From: Phoebastria nigripes | Lineage: Eukaryota; Chordata; Aves; Procellariiformes; Diomedeidae | NCBI GenBank assembly: GCA_035582835.1 | Contig: JAYKAV010002408.1 | Span: forward strand, 57,616 to 121,615 | Length of the DNA stretch: 64,000 bases | Direction: 5' to 3' | In this document: one piece after another, positions 24,191 through 37,317 of the stretch | Numbering within the stretch: position 1 is the first letter of the stretch | Layout of the letters: every line of letters begins with the position of its first letter | Made by a program: the position numbers and the translations under genes | Notes under the pieces: generated by a model | The model's input: only the letters and a program-made list of their open reading frames with translations | What the model was told of the DNA's origin: nothing | Database searches by the model: none

Positions 24191-27100
24191 TTATGGAAGG
24201 GTGGCTAATTTCCAAGGAACACAGGGATAAATTTAGCATCTAGTGTCAAAGAGGACCACAAATTACAGGGATTAACACCCAAGTCGTTAATGCTATGTGC
24301 TCAGATGTTGAATATGATGGTTGAAGAGGTCAAATTGCTGCTTGAATGAGTTTCTGGAACTCGGATTCTGCTAGAATGGAGGCTACAAATGCAGTTTGTG
24401 TGAAAGGGATTACCTCTCCAGCTCCTGGTTGCTCGACACTCAGGAGATCCCATGACATGCTATGGTGCTTCCCTGACTGTGTTAAGTTTATCAGGAACTA
24501 GAAAAAGCCAGAACTAGGCTGAGATGTTGGCAGAGCTGTGCTTTGTTTCGTCAGAATGCCTCCTCTTCTTCCTTGCTTAAAGGGAGCACTTATACCAAAA
24601 TTAGCTGCATTTCTGAGAAACGCAGGGTCAGAGAAACGCAGGTGACAAGCTGACAATAAGCTTATGTCTCATAAATGCCTACACACTGTTTTGAAAAGTC
24701 TAGTAGATTTCAAAGGTCCTGGTTAAGCAAAGATTGCCTTTTCATCAATAGCTGCTCTGTTGATAAATATGTAGTTGTTCCTTGATTGCTGTCTGAATTC
24801 TTTTTCTCTTTTGCTAATATTTTTATTAGAAATGGACTTCGGAGAATCCCCTGAGGTTGTTTGTTTTGGTCCATAGAAATAGATTGTTTTTGTAAAATGG
24901 GGCAGAGATGACTCTGTATTGAAAGTGTGGCAAATTCTTTATCTAGCTTTAATTTTTACATAAATATGTTTTTAGAAAAATAGATTGCTTTTTATGGGAT
25001 AGCTTTAAAGTATATTAAATGCCATAAATCTTTGTCTGTAGAGATCATATTCAGAAGAGATAGATTCTAAATGAATAGATTTTATTAACATGGAGAAGTT
25101 TAAAAACAGTCATGACAAAAAGTCTTTTAGAAGTTGCTACAAATGAAATGTTTATGCTCAGCTTCTCTTGACCCCCCTACCATACACCCAATCCTCATTC
25201 AACCCCCCCTTATTAGAAATTGAAAGGTTTACTTTATCCAAAACAGAGGGTTTTCAGATATTAACCGAAAATCTAATACTCTACAAGAAAGTTTATCTCA
25301 TCTGGTCATTTGCCAGAATGCTTAGTGCACGTGTTGCTCTAGCTAGATAAATGGATAATGACCAATGACTTTAGCTATCAGACTGAAGATCAATGCTCTT
25401 AAAAAGCTGTCAGGTAAACAATGAAACACATTGGTAGACAACACAAATAAATGTCTACAGAAAGTAGGACTAGTGCATAAATCATGCATGCAAGCAAGTA
25501 ATAAATCAGACAGCTATGCATTCTAATAAACAGTGGTAACTATGAGACTGTTACAGTCTTACAGTCTTTAGCTGGGAACCAATGAACAGAAAACAGACTT
25601 TGGTACAAAAAGTATAAAAATAACCCCAGACTGGCACCACCAGCAATGAACTCCTCTTGGTGAAGAGCCTGGAAGGCTGATGACTTGCTGCATCAACTCC
25701 ACCTTTCTGCTTGTGGAAGACAGACACTGTAGACCTCTGGACGCAAAAGGAGTTAGCATAACACCCGAGAAAAGGGGTAGATACTAGGAAGATTTTTGGT
25801 ACAACAGTGTCAGCTGGTATGAGGCCTTTGAACTCATACAAGTGTTACAATTATTATAACTGGACTAATGATAACAAATTTGCTGTATTTTTTATTAGGC
25901 TGTTAAAAATTAGACAAACACTAAATCCTTAGCTCATCAATTTACACATCAATTTACTTCTCAAAGAAGCCATGGCAAACAAGGAGAGAAGAAATAGGGC
26001 AAGTCTGGTGTTTTCCACTGCTTTACCCTGACATAAGTCCAGGATATGGCCAGGAAACATACCTGAGTCTGGAAGAGTTCTCTGCATCTTCAGTTCAGAC
26101 AGAGCTTTTAAGCTAGCCATTTCTACTTGATTTCCCTAGCTCAGGGCTTTGGGAAGGAAGCAGCATGAATATTTGCAAGTTCTAGAAACCCTACAGAAGT
26201 GGACAGGCCAGCTGTAGAGTGGAAGTGTGGGGGTGTGCTAGAGATGTACAGAAGCACACAGTATTTTGCATAGATCTTATGAAGTGCTGCCATGGGGTTC
26301 TGTAACACACACGGACTGATTTTGCAATTCATTTATAATGTGAGTAGGCCTGATTTATACTGCACTTTAAATAAGTTTCACACCATATCTCAAAGATGAA
26401 CTTACCAGTTCTGACCTCAGGTTAGAGGAGCTGATAGTTAGGAAATGTTAAAAGCTTTCTTAGTGGCAAGAAATAACATATGAACACAGAAAAAAAAAAA
26501 TATTAGAAATATTTCCCACATCCTTCCACAAACAAACACTACCCAAGCCACTGCAGCTGCACTACATAAAGGGTAAATTAGTATTAGAGATGCTATTCAC
26601 TAGCATACTTAGATTCCAGCAAACCAGATGTGGTTGTTCCAGTCCTTATGCCAGTGTTATTGTCAAAGTTCACACAGTGGTTTGAAATCTTTAGAAAGAA
26701 ATGCCACATGAAGAGCAACATTATTACCACTATTATGCTTTGTTTGGGAGGTTTGAGCTCTTCTTGTTTATTCTGTTATTTGATTGTTAAAAACCTCAGT
26801 TGCATGTATACCAAGCACTGAAAAGATACCAAACAATGTGTTTATTATTTGTTATTATCACTGACCAAAGAGACAGATACTACCTTTTCAAGAAAATAAT
26901 TCATAGCCTTAAATAACAGTATGACTAACATCTATTCAGAAGAGCCAGTAAGAACATGAAGCTTCTGAATCATTCTTCTTTTAAATACAGAACAGAATTA
27001 AGCTTTTGTACTGCAGACAAAAGTGCTTTTATTACCTGACCACCTAAGTGGCAAGCCTTCTACATTATACCATAATTATGATTCTGGGATGCAAGTGACA

Positions 27101-28929
27101 TACAATATTGCAAACTTTAGTCTTTCTGCTACTGACAATGTTAATGAAGAATAATAAAGACATCTTTCATAATAAAGGTAATTGTAAAATGCTTACAACC
27201 AGCTAATAATTTAGAAAAGGTTATTCAATAAGTACACAAAAAATGCATAGCATGGGCTATGCTAAGAAAAAACAACTGCTGAACTGAAAAAAAAAAAGAA
27301 CGATAGACAGTAGATACTTAGATTCAAACTCATATCAATGCAGATGCACCACTTTAAAGTGAGATAATGCATATGTTTGAGAGACTGAGAAATGGAAGTT
27401 TCACTGAGATGGGAATGTTTTACTTCCAACGCAGTATTTTCCAATGCTTCTCTAAAACAGTCTTACTGGGAGTTTGGTTACTTTGGTCCTAGGCATGTTC
27501 ACAGTGAAGTCAGGGTAAAAAAACCTCTATGGATAAAATCACAGTGTTTTTTTATTTACTTGCTGACATCAGTAGCAAAAAAAATGAAATTTCTCTGGAC
27601 CTACATATAGGTAACAGCTGCAGTTTTACACCTTTTTAAGTGCAGAAGCTAAATGAATAAGCCCACTCAATTTAGCATATAGCTAAAATGCTTCAAGTTG
27701 ACCCCAGTTCAACAAAGCAGTTTGGTACATGCTAAAATCGATATTCAGCAAAGCATTCAAATACACATTAATCACCAAAGACGTACATAAATTTGAGCAT
27801 AAACTTTAAGCATGTGTCCGAGCACTGCCTTTGCAAAGACATTTAGATGCCAAAATATGCATATAAACACCTTCTAAGATTTTCAGAAATGGCTAAGTTG
27901 GAGAATTAATTCCCAATTAAATTCCAGAAGTAATTTGCACCTGAGTAATAACTAAGTTAATTACTAGACATCTTGCACTTTACAAAGCTAAGCCATAGGA
28001 TCAAAATATAGACCGCTGACCTTCATTTTTGGTACTGGTGAAAGTAAAATAGGTAATCATTATTCTCCCTGTAAATATCTGAGCATTTGGTTTAAAGAAT
28101 GGTGTGCTGTGTACAACAAATATATTGCTGTGATGCTATGGATCTCTGTTCCTGAGGAAGACTTTATTGTTTGGCTGTACCTGATGGTATTCTTTCTAAT
28201 GTTTGCGTAGAAGGGAGTCGTGGAGCTCAAATTTTTATTCTACAAACTCAGCAATATCCAGAAAGTTGAAAGATAAATCTTTCCTAGGTGAAAGTTTAAG
28301 AAAAGAGCAGAGATAGTGAACTCGCAAGTGACATCTTTGTTAGGTTTAAATACCTTCCATCAGTAAAATATAAAGCCCACATAATTTAGGTAGGTTTTCT
28401 TTTGGTGTAACACCCGTAACAGAACACAAAGTGTTCCTTAGATCTTGCCATGTCCAAAAAGATTCAATTTTCGAGATGCTCAGGTAAAAAAAGCAGCACA
28501 GTATACAACAACCATATGTACACAGTAGGAATCTTGAAGTTATTTTAAAGAATATGGCTTGTCAAAATATCTTCTAAGGAAACAAATTTTTTGAAAATTG
28601 TAGAGTGTAATAATTGTCACAGGAAAATTTCTTGGCAAAAATACTATTGTTTTCATCAAGAAAAAAAGAAGGGGGAGGGGAAATAAGAAAATTCTATACA
28701 CAATTAAAAATTAGTCACTATATGTGTATTCCTACAGCATTTGTTACAGGAAGATGATTAATCCTTACAGTAAATAAATTTTACAGTAAGTAAATTTCCT
28801 ACCTCTTTCTATCATATCTGTTTCTTTTCTGCTGAATTATCTTACTTTTCTGAATACTGAGATACACTGAGTAGTAGAAAGGATAAAGTTTGTCCCAACC
28901 ACACAGATGCAATAAATCTATTTCAATAT
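24191..28929. other. Unassigned AT-rich noncoding DNA
   Basis: About 4.7 kb with no supported gene. It contains a short direct duplication at 24615-24646 and A runs near 26490 and 27286. Open frames up to 96 codons (25551-25841 minus) show no domain. Confidence 0.55.
24615..24646. repeat. Short direct duplication around GAGAAACGCAGG
   Basis: GAGAAACGCAGG occurs at 24615-24626 and again 16 bp later at 24631-24642, with partly similar 4-bp extensions. A minor replication-slippage duplication. Confidence 0.7.
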
Positions 28930-29300
28930 TACCTTGAAGAAAAATATTTCAAGAAGAAAACACCTCGAAAAAGAAAGAATGTAGCAATATTTAAAAGTGA
29001 AGGAGAGTAAATAGGAGCAACAGAAAAGTGATGACAGGACTTCAAAAAGCAGATAACAGATAGGTTAAGAATGTAGAAACCTGAAGGAAGAGGAGACAGA
29101 GATATCCATTAGGAAGAGTAGGAATAGTTAGAAAAGAAGAGTGATAGACAAAAAAAGAATGTTTGTTGGGAGATAAATTGAGAAGAGTTGGAGTCAAAGA
29201 AGATAAAAACCAACTAAACAAACAAAAACCCACAAAAAACTAAACCCCAAAAGCAAAGCCCACAACAAAAAAATGGAGAAGAGAGATGAAACTGCAGAAT
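28930..29300. other. Purine- then A/C-biased strand-asymmetric stretch
   Basis: The + strand is strongly purine-rich from about 28930 to 29205 (AAGAAG, GGAAGAGGAG units), then turns into an A/C-rich tract (about 29205-29270, CAAACAAACAAAAACCCAC type). No gene is supported. Long purine runs can adopt triplex or unusual duplex structure, but function is not shown. Confidence 0.6.
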
Positions 29301-29716
29301 ATTTAACAGAGTGAATGACTGTCTAATAGGAAAATGAAAGTAAATCTCAACTAAACCTGGGAACAATTTGTCATTCTGCTTCCCATTTTGTTCAAAACAG
29401 TTCAGTTTAAACTTGTATCCCTTCTCAGAAGCCCAGCTAACAATCTGTTTCATGCAAGTGAAATAAGTCTTCATTATTCCCTACATAAATACCAGAATAC
29501 ACCTACAAGGTGTTGCGTGCAGTGGTTTTCGGAACTCGGTTCTAGAGAATGATTCTGTGCAAAGAAGCACCTACCTCTTTTTGACATTTTCTGGTTTCTA
29601 AAAACCACTTAATAATACAAGCAGATTCTGATAAGAGGCTCACAAGCCCATTATACCAACACGAACACAAGCATAAATTGAAGAAGCCACACCAACAAAA
29701 TCAGAATTCAGCATTT

Positions 29717-29740
29717 TGTGTGTGTGTGTGTGTGTGTGTT
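29717..29740. repeat. GT dinucleotide microsatellite
   Basis: An uninterrupted run of about 11-12 GT units, long enough to be length-variable among individuals. Confidence 0.95.
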
Positions 29741-30248
29741 ACTCCTCTGTCTGCACTGTTGTTCAAGAAGAAAAGACAATGCTTGCATTATGGCTTAGCA
29801 GTATTTACCTCATAGCATGATGTCTCTGTTACAGAAATTGTGCATGAAAATGACAGAGGAAGAGGTCTGAGAGAATGGTGTTTTATTCCCATTCTGCTCA
29901 GCAAGCACAGCTAGGTTGGCAAATCAGAAAAGAGAGGGTATTTTAGCTTGTACTGTATAGGCCTTAAGACGTGGATTACCAGAGTTACCTACAATATATG
30001 AAAATGAAGCCATCAATCTTTAGTGAATTTGAGGGGAATTAGATACCTGTCACGGGTTCTTTTAAAAGTCTGAGAATCAAACCGTATTTAACTGTTACAA
30101 ATAGATAGACATGTGAGGCATCCTTATGGGTGAACATAATAATAATTGCTTAAAATAGTAGTAACATTGTTTTTTTTTTTTGTTTTGCATTTCAGTATCA
30201 CTTGCATTTTTTGTTTTCAATTCTAGTACCTCTTGTTCTTTTTTCTCC

Positions 30249-30274
30249 TTTTTTTTTTTTTTTTTNTTTTTTTT
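30249..30274. repeat. Poly(T) tract with ambiguous base
   Basis: About 26 T, with an N at 30266, probably an uncertain base call in the homopolymer. No retroposon body is evident on the minus strand. Confidence 0.9.
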
Positions 30275-30688
30275 GCGTGTAGACTCCCAAGCCCAAAGAA
30301 TCATTGAAAAACCTACTGACTGTGACTGAGACACTTTTACAAATGGTCACATTCCACTAGGCACTGAATGTGCGTGTAATAAATGGCTATACTAAGTAGC
30401 TTAACATTCAACATCTTCTGAAATTCTACTTGCACTAAAATGTTCAGAAATCAACTTAGACTACATACTTCAAACAGTGAAGTTACCAAACACATTGCAT
30501 TTTGTTTTTAAATGAATAAATGCTCTTGCTTTACACATTATCTCCTGCACCTCGGAAGGTGTACATCCATTGCCTATCAAGTCCTATGCTGTTTCCTCTG
30601 ATACAGTGCTTTAAAATAATGGTCACCTACTATGTTTTGTATTCAATATTAGGTCTGGTTTATTTTTCTAGTTAGACACAGAGCTTCA

Positions 30689-31260
30689 ATGGCATGTTGC
30701 TGTTTGGATTACTTCATCTTTCAAAATCTGCATGACTGGAATTATCAGCGAGAACCATTTCTGTCTGTAGAAGACTACAGATACTCTGCAAAAGAATCCG
30801 TATGTTGGAATCACCGCGCAAATCATCGCAGCTATTCTGGAAACCGCCTGCACAGAATAGCTTACACTGCTAGGGCCTCACTCTTAATCAGGCTCTACAA
30901 CATTTCTTTAAAGTATCGTTCTTTTCAAAGCATTTTTCTTCCTTTAAGACCACTTGCAGTAATATTCATTGAGAATAAGCCCAATTAAGCAACATTAGCC
31001 TAAAAAATTAGACTAAAGTGTAAAACAGTTCACTGTCTTTTTTTTTATTTTATAATATTCATCCAGTTTTCTATAGTAGTGGAAGTGAGAGTGCTATCAG
31101 AAAGGATGTGTAGTCACAGAAATGATTAGCAGGCAGTTAATTAGCACATCAACATTAAAGTTGATTTATTCTGTAAGGATGTTTCCATTTTGAGACCTAT
31201 GCTGTTCCCCCACTGTGCCAATAGTGTTGTGTAGATGAAAATAATGTACCGTTCAACTAG
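30689..31260. other. Complex AT-rich segment, possible conserved noncoding DNA
   Basis: Homopolymer-poor sequence with an open frame of 99 codons (30689-30988, +) that matches no domain I know. Around 31120-31165 there are closely spaced homeodomain-type cores, including TTAATTAG. This texture is typical of conserved regulatory DNA, but comparative data are required, and the frame may be chance. Confidence 0.25.
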
Positions 31261-33809
31261 TTAGCTAAGGCACTTTTTAGCAGTATGGACATAGCACAGA
31301 ACTCACGAAGAGCTGTTTAATTTGCTAGTCCATACTAAACTTTACATTCTCCTAACCTTGTTGCTAGCAGTATTTGAACTTGTCCAAGTTTGTCTCCCAT
31401 CCCTTACCTGAAAAAATTTTTTGCTGGTATAATGAATTCAACATCTTTTGAACAAAACACGTATACTAAACAAATGAAGCAATGGTAAATAATAGGCATT
31501 TTTCTTTTGTGATTCTTTTCCTGCTTCCTACAAATGTAATTTTTTAAAAAAGTGTTTTCCAACATAAGTTTAAAGTTTGAGACTTAAAGCATAGCTGTAG
31601 AGGCAAAAGCACTAACATCTTTTAGATTGTCACTGACAATCTGTAAATTAACAACAGACCAGTAACATTAGGAGAAAGAACAGAAAGCACTTTGGTTATT
31701 AAGACTCTTAGCCATCAGCATTTCATTACTCTAAGCACCAGACATCATAGTGATTTTGTCACCAAAAATTCCCCAGTTTGGGATGACAAACAAAAATATT
31801 AGCCTGGGCTTTGCATTCAACATTGTCAACTTCTTTAAAGCGGGTCTGAATACTTTTGAATTCTGTGGAGTGCTTAATGGCATCTCGTTCGTGCTCCTGC
31901 AGGTGCCTCGCTAGGCACAGTGAAGCTGCTTACAGGACATACTCCAACCACGTGCTGCCTGGGTTTGCTTTCGGAAGAGGATGTCATTAACAGATTTTTG
32001 TGTTTATATATTGTTTTCAAGGGGGAAGAAAGTGATTTTTGAAGGTTGAAAGAAAAAGTACTAATGACTGCAACTGCTCTGAACTTCAGCCTCAGGAAGA
32101 TTTGACAATTAATAACCTATGCTACTAGGGTGGGAGGTGAAGCAAGAGCTTTCTCAGTAAGCAGCACAAGCTTTTTATCAGATTGATAGAAAAGTATTTC
32201 CATGCAGAACTGAGAGAGACCTGAATTTTGGAGCATATTTCCTTATAAAATACCAAGGGACACAATAAATGTTTTTTGTTACAAAACAGCACCCTCAAAA
32301 GGCCCTCAGCAATTAGAGCCAATAAAAGGCTTAGGCACTTGCAAGCACCTTACTATCTGCTTGGTCCATAAAGAACAATGCAAAACCTGAAGCTACATGC
32401 CTGGGTTTATGGCACAGTGTGTGTAAAGAATCAGGACCCTCTGCAGAACAGCCTCAAAACCATGTTCACACTGAGTAGAAAGCAGCCAGATAGCTAAAAG
32501 GAAATTCTCTTAAAGTTTAGGTGCCTAATTCAGGATTGCAGAGACACAATTTTTTCAATTTAGGATTTCAAGAAATGGAACACAGCTTGAGCTTGTTTTT
32601 TATCTGTTCCAAAATATAGCTGCTGAAAGAGCCATTATGTCAATGTTGATAGCACCACCTACATTTTATGTAATACTTCAGAGATTTTGAACCCTCTCAG
32701 GAAGTTGGAAGTAAAAGATCTAGGCTGTTTTCAGCCTGAGAGTGTTCAAAGCCNTATTTCCTATTTTTCAATTTAGCTTCTATTAAGGAAGTGAGAAACA
32801 CAGGGCTACTTTCAGGATAATTTCTATCTTTTGATTGTTTAATATAAAATTTATAAACTATAATGGAAACAGGACTCTTGATTTGTCCCACTTTTTTTTT
32901 TTTAACCGCATTTTAAAAATAAAGCCACTGTGACTTTTTGAGGGGTATGTCAATTTTAAAGGAAGTTTCCTATCTTTGTTCTTTTTGCTTTGCAGCAGTA
33001 GTGGCTTTGCCTGGAAAATACAAACAGCCAAGCCTCAGAAATTTTATGCTGTATCCGTCTAAGCCGTATCTGTAGAGTCCTATACATTTATACAAAATCA
33101 GTAAAGGAGAAAATCAATCTAAAGGCTACAAATGAACAAGTTTATTAGCTTGTGTAAATGCAGCAACAGATAAGAAATCTCAGTTGCAAGATAAAGTGAA
33201 TGAAAACGAAAAACAAAAATGCAAGCCAGGTAGTAATGGGAAAATCTTCATTAAAATAATTAGAGCATGAAGAATCTGAGTTTCTTGTAAAAAAAAAGTA
33301 TGCATTTAATTTCTAAGTTGTACTCTTAAATAAAAAGAAACTTTGGAAGGAATTTCACTGTCTGCTTCATAGCTACCTATTTAAAAATAAACCCCATATC
33401 AAGATATTTGCAAGAAGAATATACAAAAAAAGAAAGGAAAAGAAAATGAAAGATTATATACTTTTCTTTCTTTAATGGAATATTTTGTGGAAAAAGATTT
33501 CCAAACTGTCATTTTTCTTGTAGTTACTTATTTACAATGGTTTATTAAGAAAATTCATTTGGAATATACTTCTGTTTATGAAAAGTAGTTCTCTACGAGT
33601 CCCACACATTATTTGAGTGCTTGCACACTCCATTTACTTATGAACTTTAAGTTAGAAAACACAATGATATATCACAATGCCAGGAAGACTGGTAAGTCAC
33701 CTTTGGGTTTGGTAGTTCATGAGAAAATTGAGTATCTTTTAGGATGCTTAGTTTTAAAAGGGCTGTAATTCTAGGGGGAAAAAAAAAAAATTTCTGGGTA
33801 AAATCATAA
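31261..33809. other. Unassigned AT-rich noncoding DNA
   Basis: About 2.5 kb without a supported gene. It contains the short palindrome at 31624-31642, T/A runs near 32890-32905, and A-rich patches at 33180-33470. An N lies near 32754. Confidence 0.6.
31624..31642. repeat. Perfect 19-bp palindrome with TGACA arms
   Basis: AGATTGTCA-C-TGACAATCT has 9-bp perfect arms around one central base. The arms contain inverted TGTCA/TGACA cores like those bound by TALE-class homeodomain factors (MEIS/TGIF). A palindrome of this length can arise by chance in 64 kb, so binding is conjecture. Confidence 0.7.
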
Positions 33810-34379
33810 CAGGGTGTTGCAGAGGCTCACAAAATCAAATCAGGCAGATGACAGAAAAATAAACTCTATTTAAACCGAAACTGTTTAGCAGAGAACTAAC
33901 TAGAAATGAGGCTTGTCAAAATCACTGAACACTCCAACAACATCACTAACACAGGTTCAGGAAGGCGTACGAGGAGTTAATACTACAGGGCCGTCTTCAG
34001 GAATGAGGATCCAAAATGGGCACCGTCACCCACCTGCGTAAGAGGAGGGCTCTCAGCCTCGAGGAGTCTCCTCGGGCGGCGTCCCGACCCGAGGGGAGAG
34101 TCCCCGCCTGCAGAGCGCTGCTCCGAGGAGGACCGGCTCAACCTGCCCTCCGGCGGGACTCCGTTTATACCCTCCTTGAATCTGACCTGTGGTCAACTCT
34201 GACTGGCTGAGGGCCTTAACCTCGTCACTTTTTGCCTGAGGTGCACACGCGACCAACGCGTGTACGTGAAGGTCGGCACGCGGCACCCGAAAGGCGCGAA
34301 AGTAAGGGCGCGAAAAGTGAGGACGCTGCGGCCCTAATGCCCCCGCTCTCTCGTCAGCGCGGGTGCACCTGGCACAGAG
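33810..34379 (-). mobile_element. Probable CpG-rich solo LTR, minus strand
   Basis: A CpG-rich block (densest 34030-34370) sits in AT-rich DNA. Read on the minus strand it can be delimited as an LTR at 33815-34374: start TGCCAGGTGCACCC, end CTCTGCAACA, i.e. TG...CA termini. Minus-strand promoter-like signals are in LTR order: a CCAAT-like AGCCAGTCAG (34199-34208) and GTATAAAC (34163-34170) about 30-40 bp downstream, followed by a GC-rich leader and a T-rich U5-like end. Flanks CAGGG (33810-33814) and CAGAG (34375-34379) differ by one base and may be an eroded 5-bp duplication. No canonical AATAAA is seen on the minus strand. The alternative is a small CpG island promoter. The 60-78-codon frames here are composition artefacts. 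Confidence 0.5.
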
Positions 34380-35683
34380 GCAAGGCTTATTTTATCACCA
34401 AACTTCCTCATTTGGTACAACAGAAGAGTATGATTAAACTCTTACGTGAGTACTCATGTCTTGCTTGAGTATTTTTTAAAAAGAAAAACCAGAAAGATGG
34501 ATTTTTACTCACCAAAAATATACATAATCCTGTGTTTAAACTTCAGTCATATGATTCTCCAATCATTAAACTACAGCAGAACTAATCATGAGCTGAAAAT
34601 TATGCAAGGGATTAAACACCTCACTGAATCTGGCTTTAGGAAACAGATCTCTCTCTTTTTTAAAATAATACTTTACTTTTAAGCTACAAATCAATTTCCC
34701 TGCAGATTATTTTTGTCTAACTGTACAGGCAAAACTTTTTCTTTTCAGAAGTGAACCAAATATTGTCACGAATTCGTTATTTTAATGAATCATTCTTGTT
34801 AACAGTCAGCTCTAACATTTTTTCATTTTCACACATTTTACTTTGAAATACCATTGAAAAGCTGAACTAGGCTTATGTGCACAAAAATTCTTACTGGTCT
34901 TATTTATTTTGATTTCTGTCTCCTTTTTTTTTTGTTAATTCAGAAAGTGCAGTCTTCTAAAACATAGTTTGACTATGTGACTAAAAAAGATGAGCCAAAA
35001 TGAAGTTAACACCTGAACAAATTCCTCCAGATCACAGCAGTGAATTAGTAAATCTAATGAAGCTTCAAAGTAATAATTGGTAAACATTTGCTTTGTATTA
35101 GACACCTCTCTAAGTATCAAAGCATCAAATCATTAGAACCACTTAAAAATGGAATTCAAATCTTATTAACTCCTTGGCAGACACAACATCTAATGTTTCT
35201 ATTCCTGCCAGGACATGCACAGAAAACAGGTTGATTTGGAACATAAAAAGCATAAAATAATACACTTAATCCAAGGTTGTTGCTGTTAATGCAAAAATTA
35301 AATAAATCAGGATGCACAGTAGAGTGACACTAAAGGTGGCTTTTGAAAAGCTGGTGGTGATATCCATTTGGCAGAAGCAAAGCAGAGATTTTGGGAAAAA
35401 GGAAGGTAAGAGATCTTAAAATAAAACTGATATTAAAGCATTTACATTTTAGATCTTTTAAAAAGAAAAAAAAATCAGGAAAGATCAGAAATGATAGAAG
35501 AATCAGCATGAAATAACAATTTGTTTCATTAAATATGATGAGAAATAAATTCTTTTTTTCCATGATACTTAAGCTATTAACCCTTTAGCCTTGGGGAATG
35601 AAGCTAAAAATTAACGTGTATCCCATTTTGTATGGTCATAGGTTGTGTTGCTTTTTTGTAGATTTTCATAAGTTAAGAGTATT

Positions 35684-35729
35684 ATGATCAGCATTTTAGC
35701 TGATTTATGATGAGTATTTTAGCTGATTT
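35684..35729. repeat. Tandem duplication, 2 x 23 bp
   Basis: ATGATCAGCATTTTAGCTGATTT is followed directly by a second copy with two substitutions (positions 6 and 9 of the unit). A local slippage duplication of moderate age. Confidence 0.85.
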
Positions 35730-36628
35730 TTTAAAGATGTTTTAACTGTACTACCTTAACAGGAAATCAGTCAAACTGCACATTTATATAGTTTAAGTTT
35801 GCTTAAGTCACTGCAGAAAACAGAGTCAACAGCAATATCTCAGCTGCCATCAATGACAGCTTGGGCCTTCCTACACAGCAGCTACTGTTTGAGATTTTAT
35901 GATTTGTCATGTAACTTCATGGTATAGCCCTGTTCCACAAGATTATTCCCTAATACTAAATTGATTGATTTATCTCTTCATAAAATCTGGTCACATTCGG
36001 GCTATTTTCTTAAAAATACCTATCTGGTTACTGGGCCCTGTAAGACACAGCCGCATTGGGTTAGAGCAGAGCTCTGCATTCAGTATGAAAGCCTTCCTGC
36101 CAGTATGAAACTTTTGGTATGAAAGAAGGTGTGAGAGATGATATGTTCTAAGGAAGAATGTGTTTATGAACATTAACTCACTAAAGGAATGAAGACAACA
36201 AAGAGGGGGGAAAAGAGAGGACAGATGCACTTTGTGTGTGTATTTGAAGGAAGGACAGACACTTCAAAGTAAGACATTACAGCTCTATGTAGATTTTTGT
36301 TACTAGTTCAAAATAGCTTGCCAAAGTATCACAAGTATCAGATTTTCTAGGTCAGCACTTGGTGAATGTAGTTTTTCATCTGACACCAATGATCATTTTC
36401 AGTTTGATCTAGTGTACTACCAGTAAGGTCTGCGGAGTTTCTTGCTCCTGGAAAATTAGATACAGAAATGCCAAAGCATACTGTTCCACAGTCAGTTGAA
36501 GAACAAATCCAGCAATAAAACTCTGCAAAGTTTTAATTGCTAATCTCAGATGTGGGCCAGATTCAGCTAATAATATGCCTAAATAACTGATTTATAGCTT
36601 GGGGATAAAATTGTGGGAAATTCATAGG

Positions 36629-36672
36629 TGGGGGGGGTTTTGGTTTGGGTTTGGGTTTGTTTTTTTTTTTAA
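36629..36672. repeat. G/T-rich GGTTT-type tract
   Basis: A run of eight G is followed by TTTTGGTTTGGGTTTGGGTT and about 12 T. The GGGTTT units resemble telomere-like repeats, but the unit is not TTAGGG and only about three units are present, so I call it simple sequence. Confidence 0.8.
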
Positions 36673-37317
36673 TTTACATTAAAATGGGAACTTAAAATAC
36701 CAAGAAAGTCTCATGGTTGTGTGTTTAACTATATAAAGGACTTGGCACTGAATAGAAAGTGCTGAGTTTCACACAGCTCTGACCAGTTGCGGGAAATCTA
36801 ATTTTCTTTTACTGCGCAGGTATTGGAGTTCTATGGAAAATTGTGTATACTGTAATAATAAAACTGCTGAAGTTGATCCCTGCCCTGAATGAAAAATGCT
36901 GTGTGGTGCCACCTACAGTGAAAAAAAAATGTTCAAAGGAAAAACTAATTTCTCCTCTGTCACCACAAACATGACATCACATATTACAGACCAAGTACCT
37001 GAAAAGAGTCTAATCCAAAAACTTCAGGAAACCTTCTGCTGATTGCACTGGATTTTGGATTGGGCCCCTAGAGAGGGTCATTCTGCTGTGGATGCTCTAC
37101 TGTGGTCTATGTATCACACTGGCAGGTTTACTCATGCAATTTCAAGATACTCAGTGGCAGTGCAGATGAAAGCACTTCAGAATAGAAATAGAAAGCAATC
37201 CTGTAATTGACTGAATACATTATGTGGGTGACAGGCCCAAGCCACGGTGATTTTGTTTGTGACTTTGTATATCCTGTTCACCAGTCTTTACATTGCCATT
37301 TACACTGGAGGTTTTAT

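Larger units (their letters stand above)
29301..30688. other. Unassigned AT-rich noncoding DNA
   Basis: No supported gene. It contains the GT microsatellite at 29717-29740 and a T run of 26 with one N (30249-30274); a Lys-rich minus frame across the T run is low complexity. Confidence 0.6.

Noticed and set aside
23775..24230. 151-codon plus-strand frame
   Set aside because: It extends through a GC-rich patch; overlapping minus frames are also open, and no domain is recognised.
34016..34468. Frames of 64-78 codons in a CpG-rich block
   Set aside because: Same compositional effect inside a probable LTR; frames on opposite strands overlap and no domain is seen.
36637..36661. Telomere-like GGGTTT units
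   Set aside because: Only about three units and not TTAGGG; fits the general G/T low-complexity tracts.
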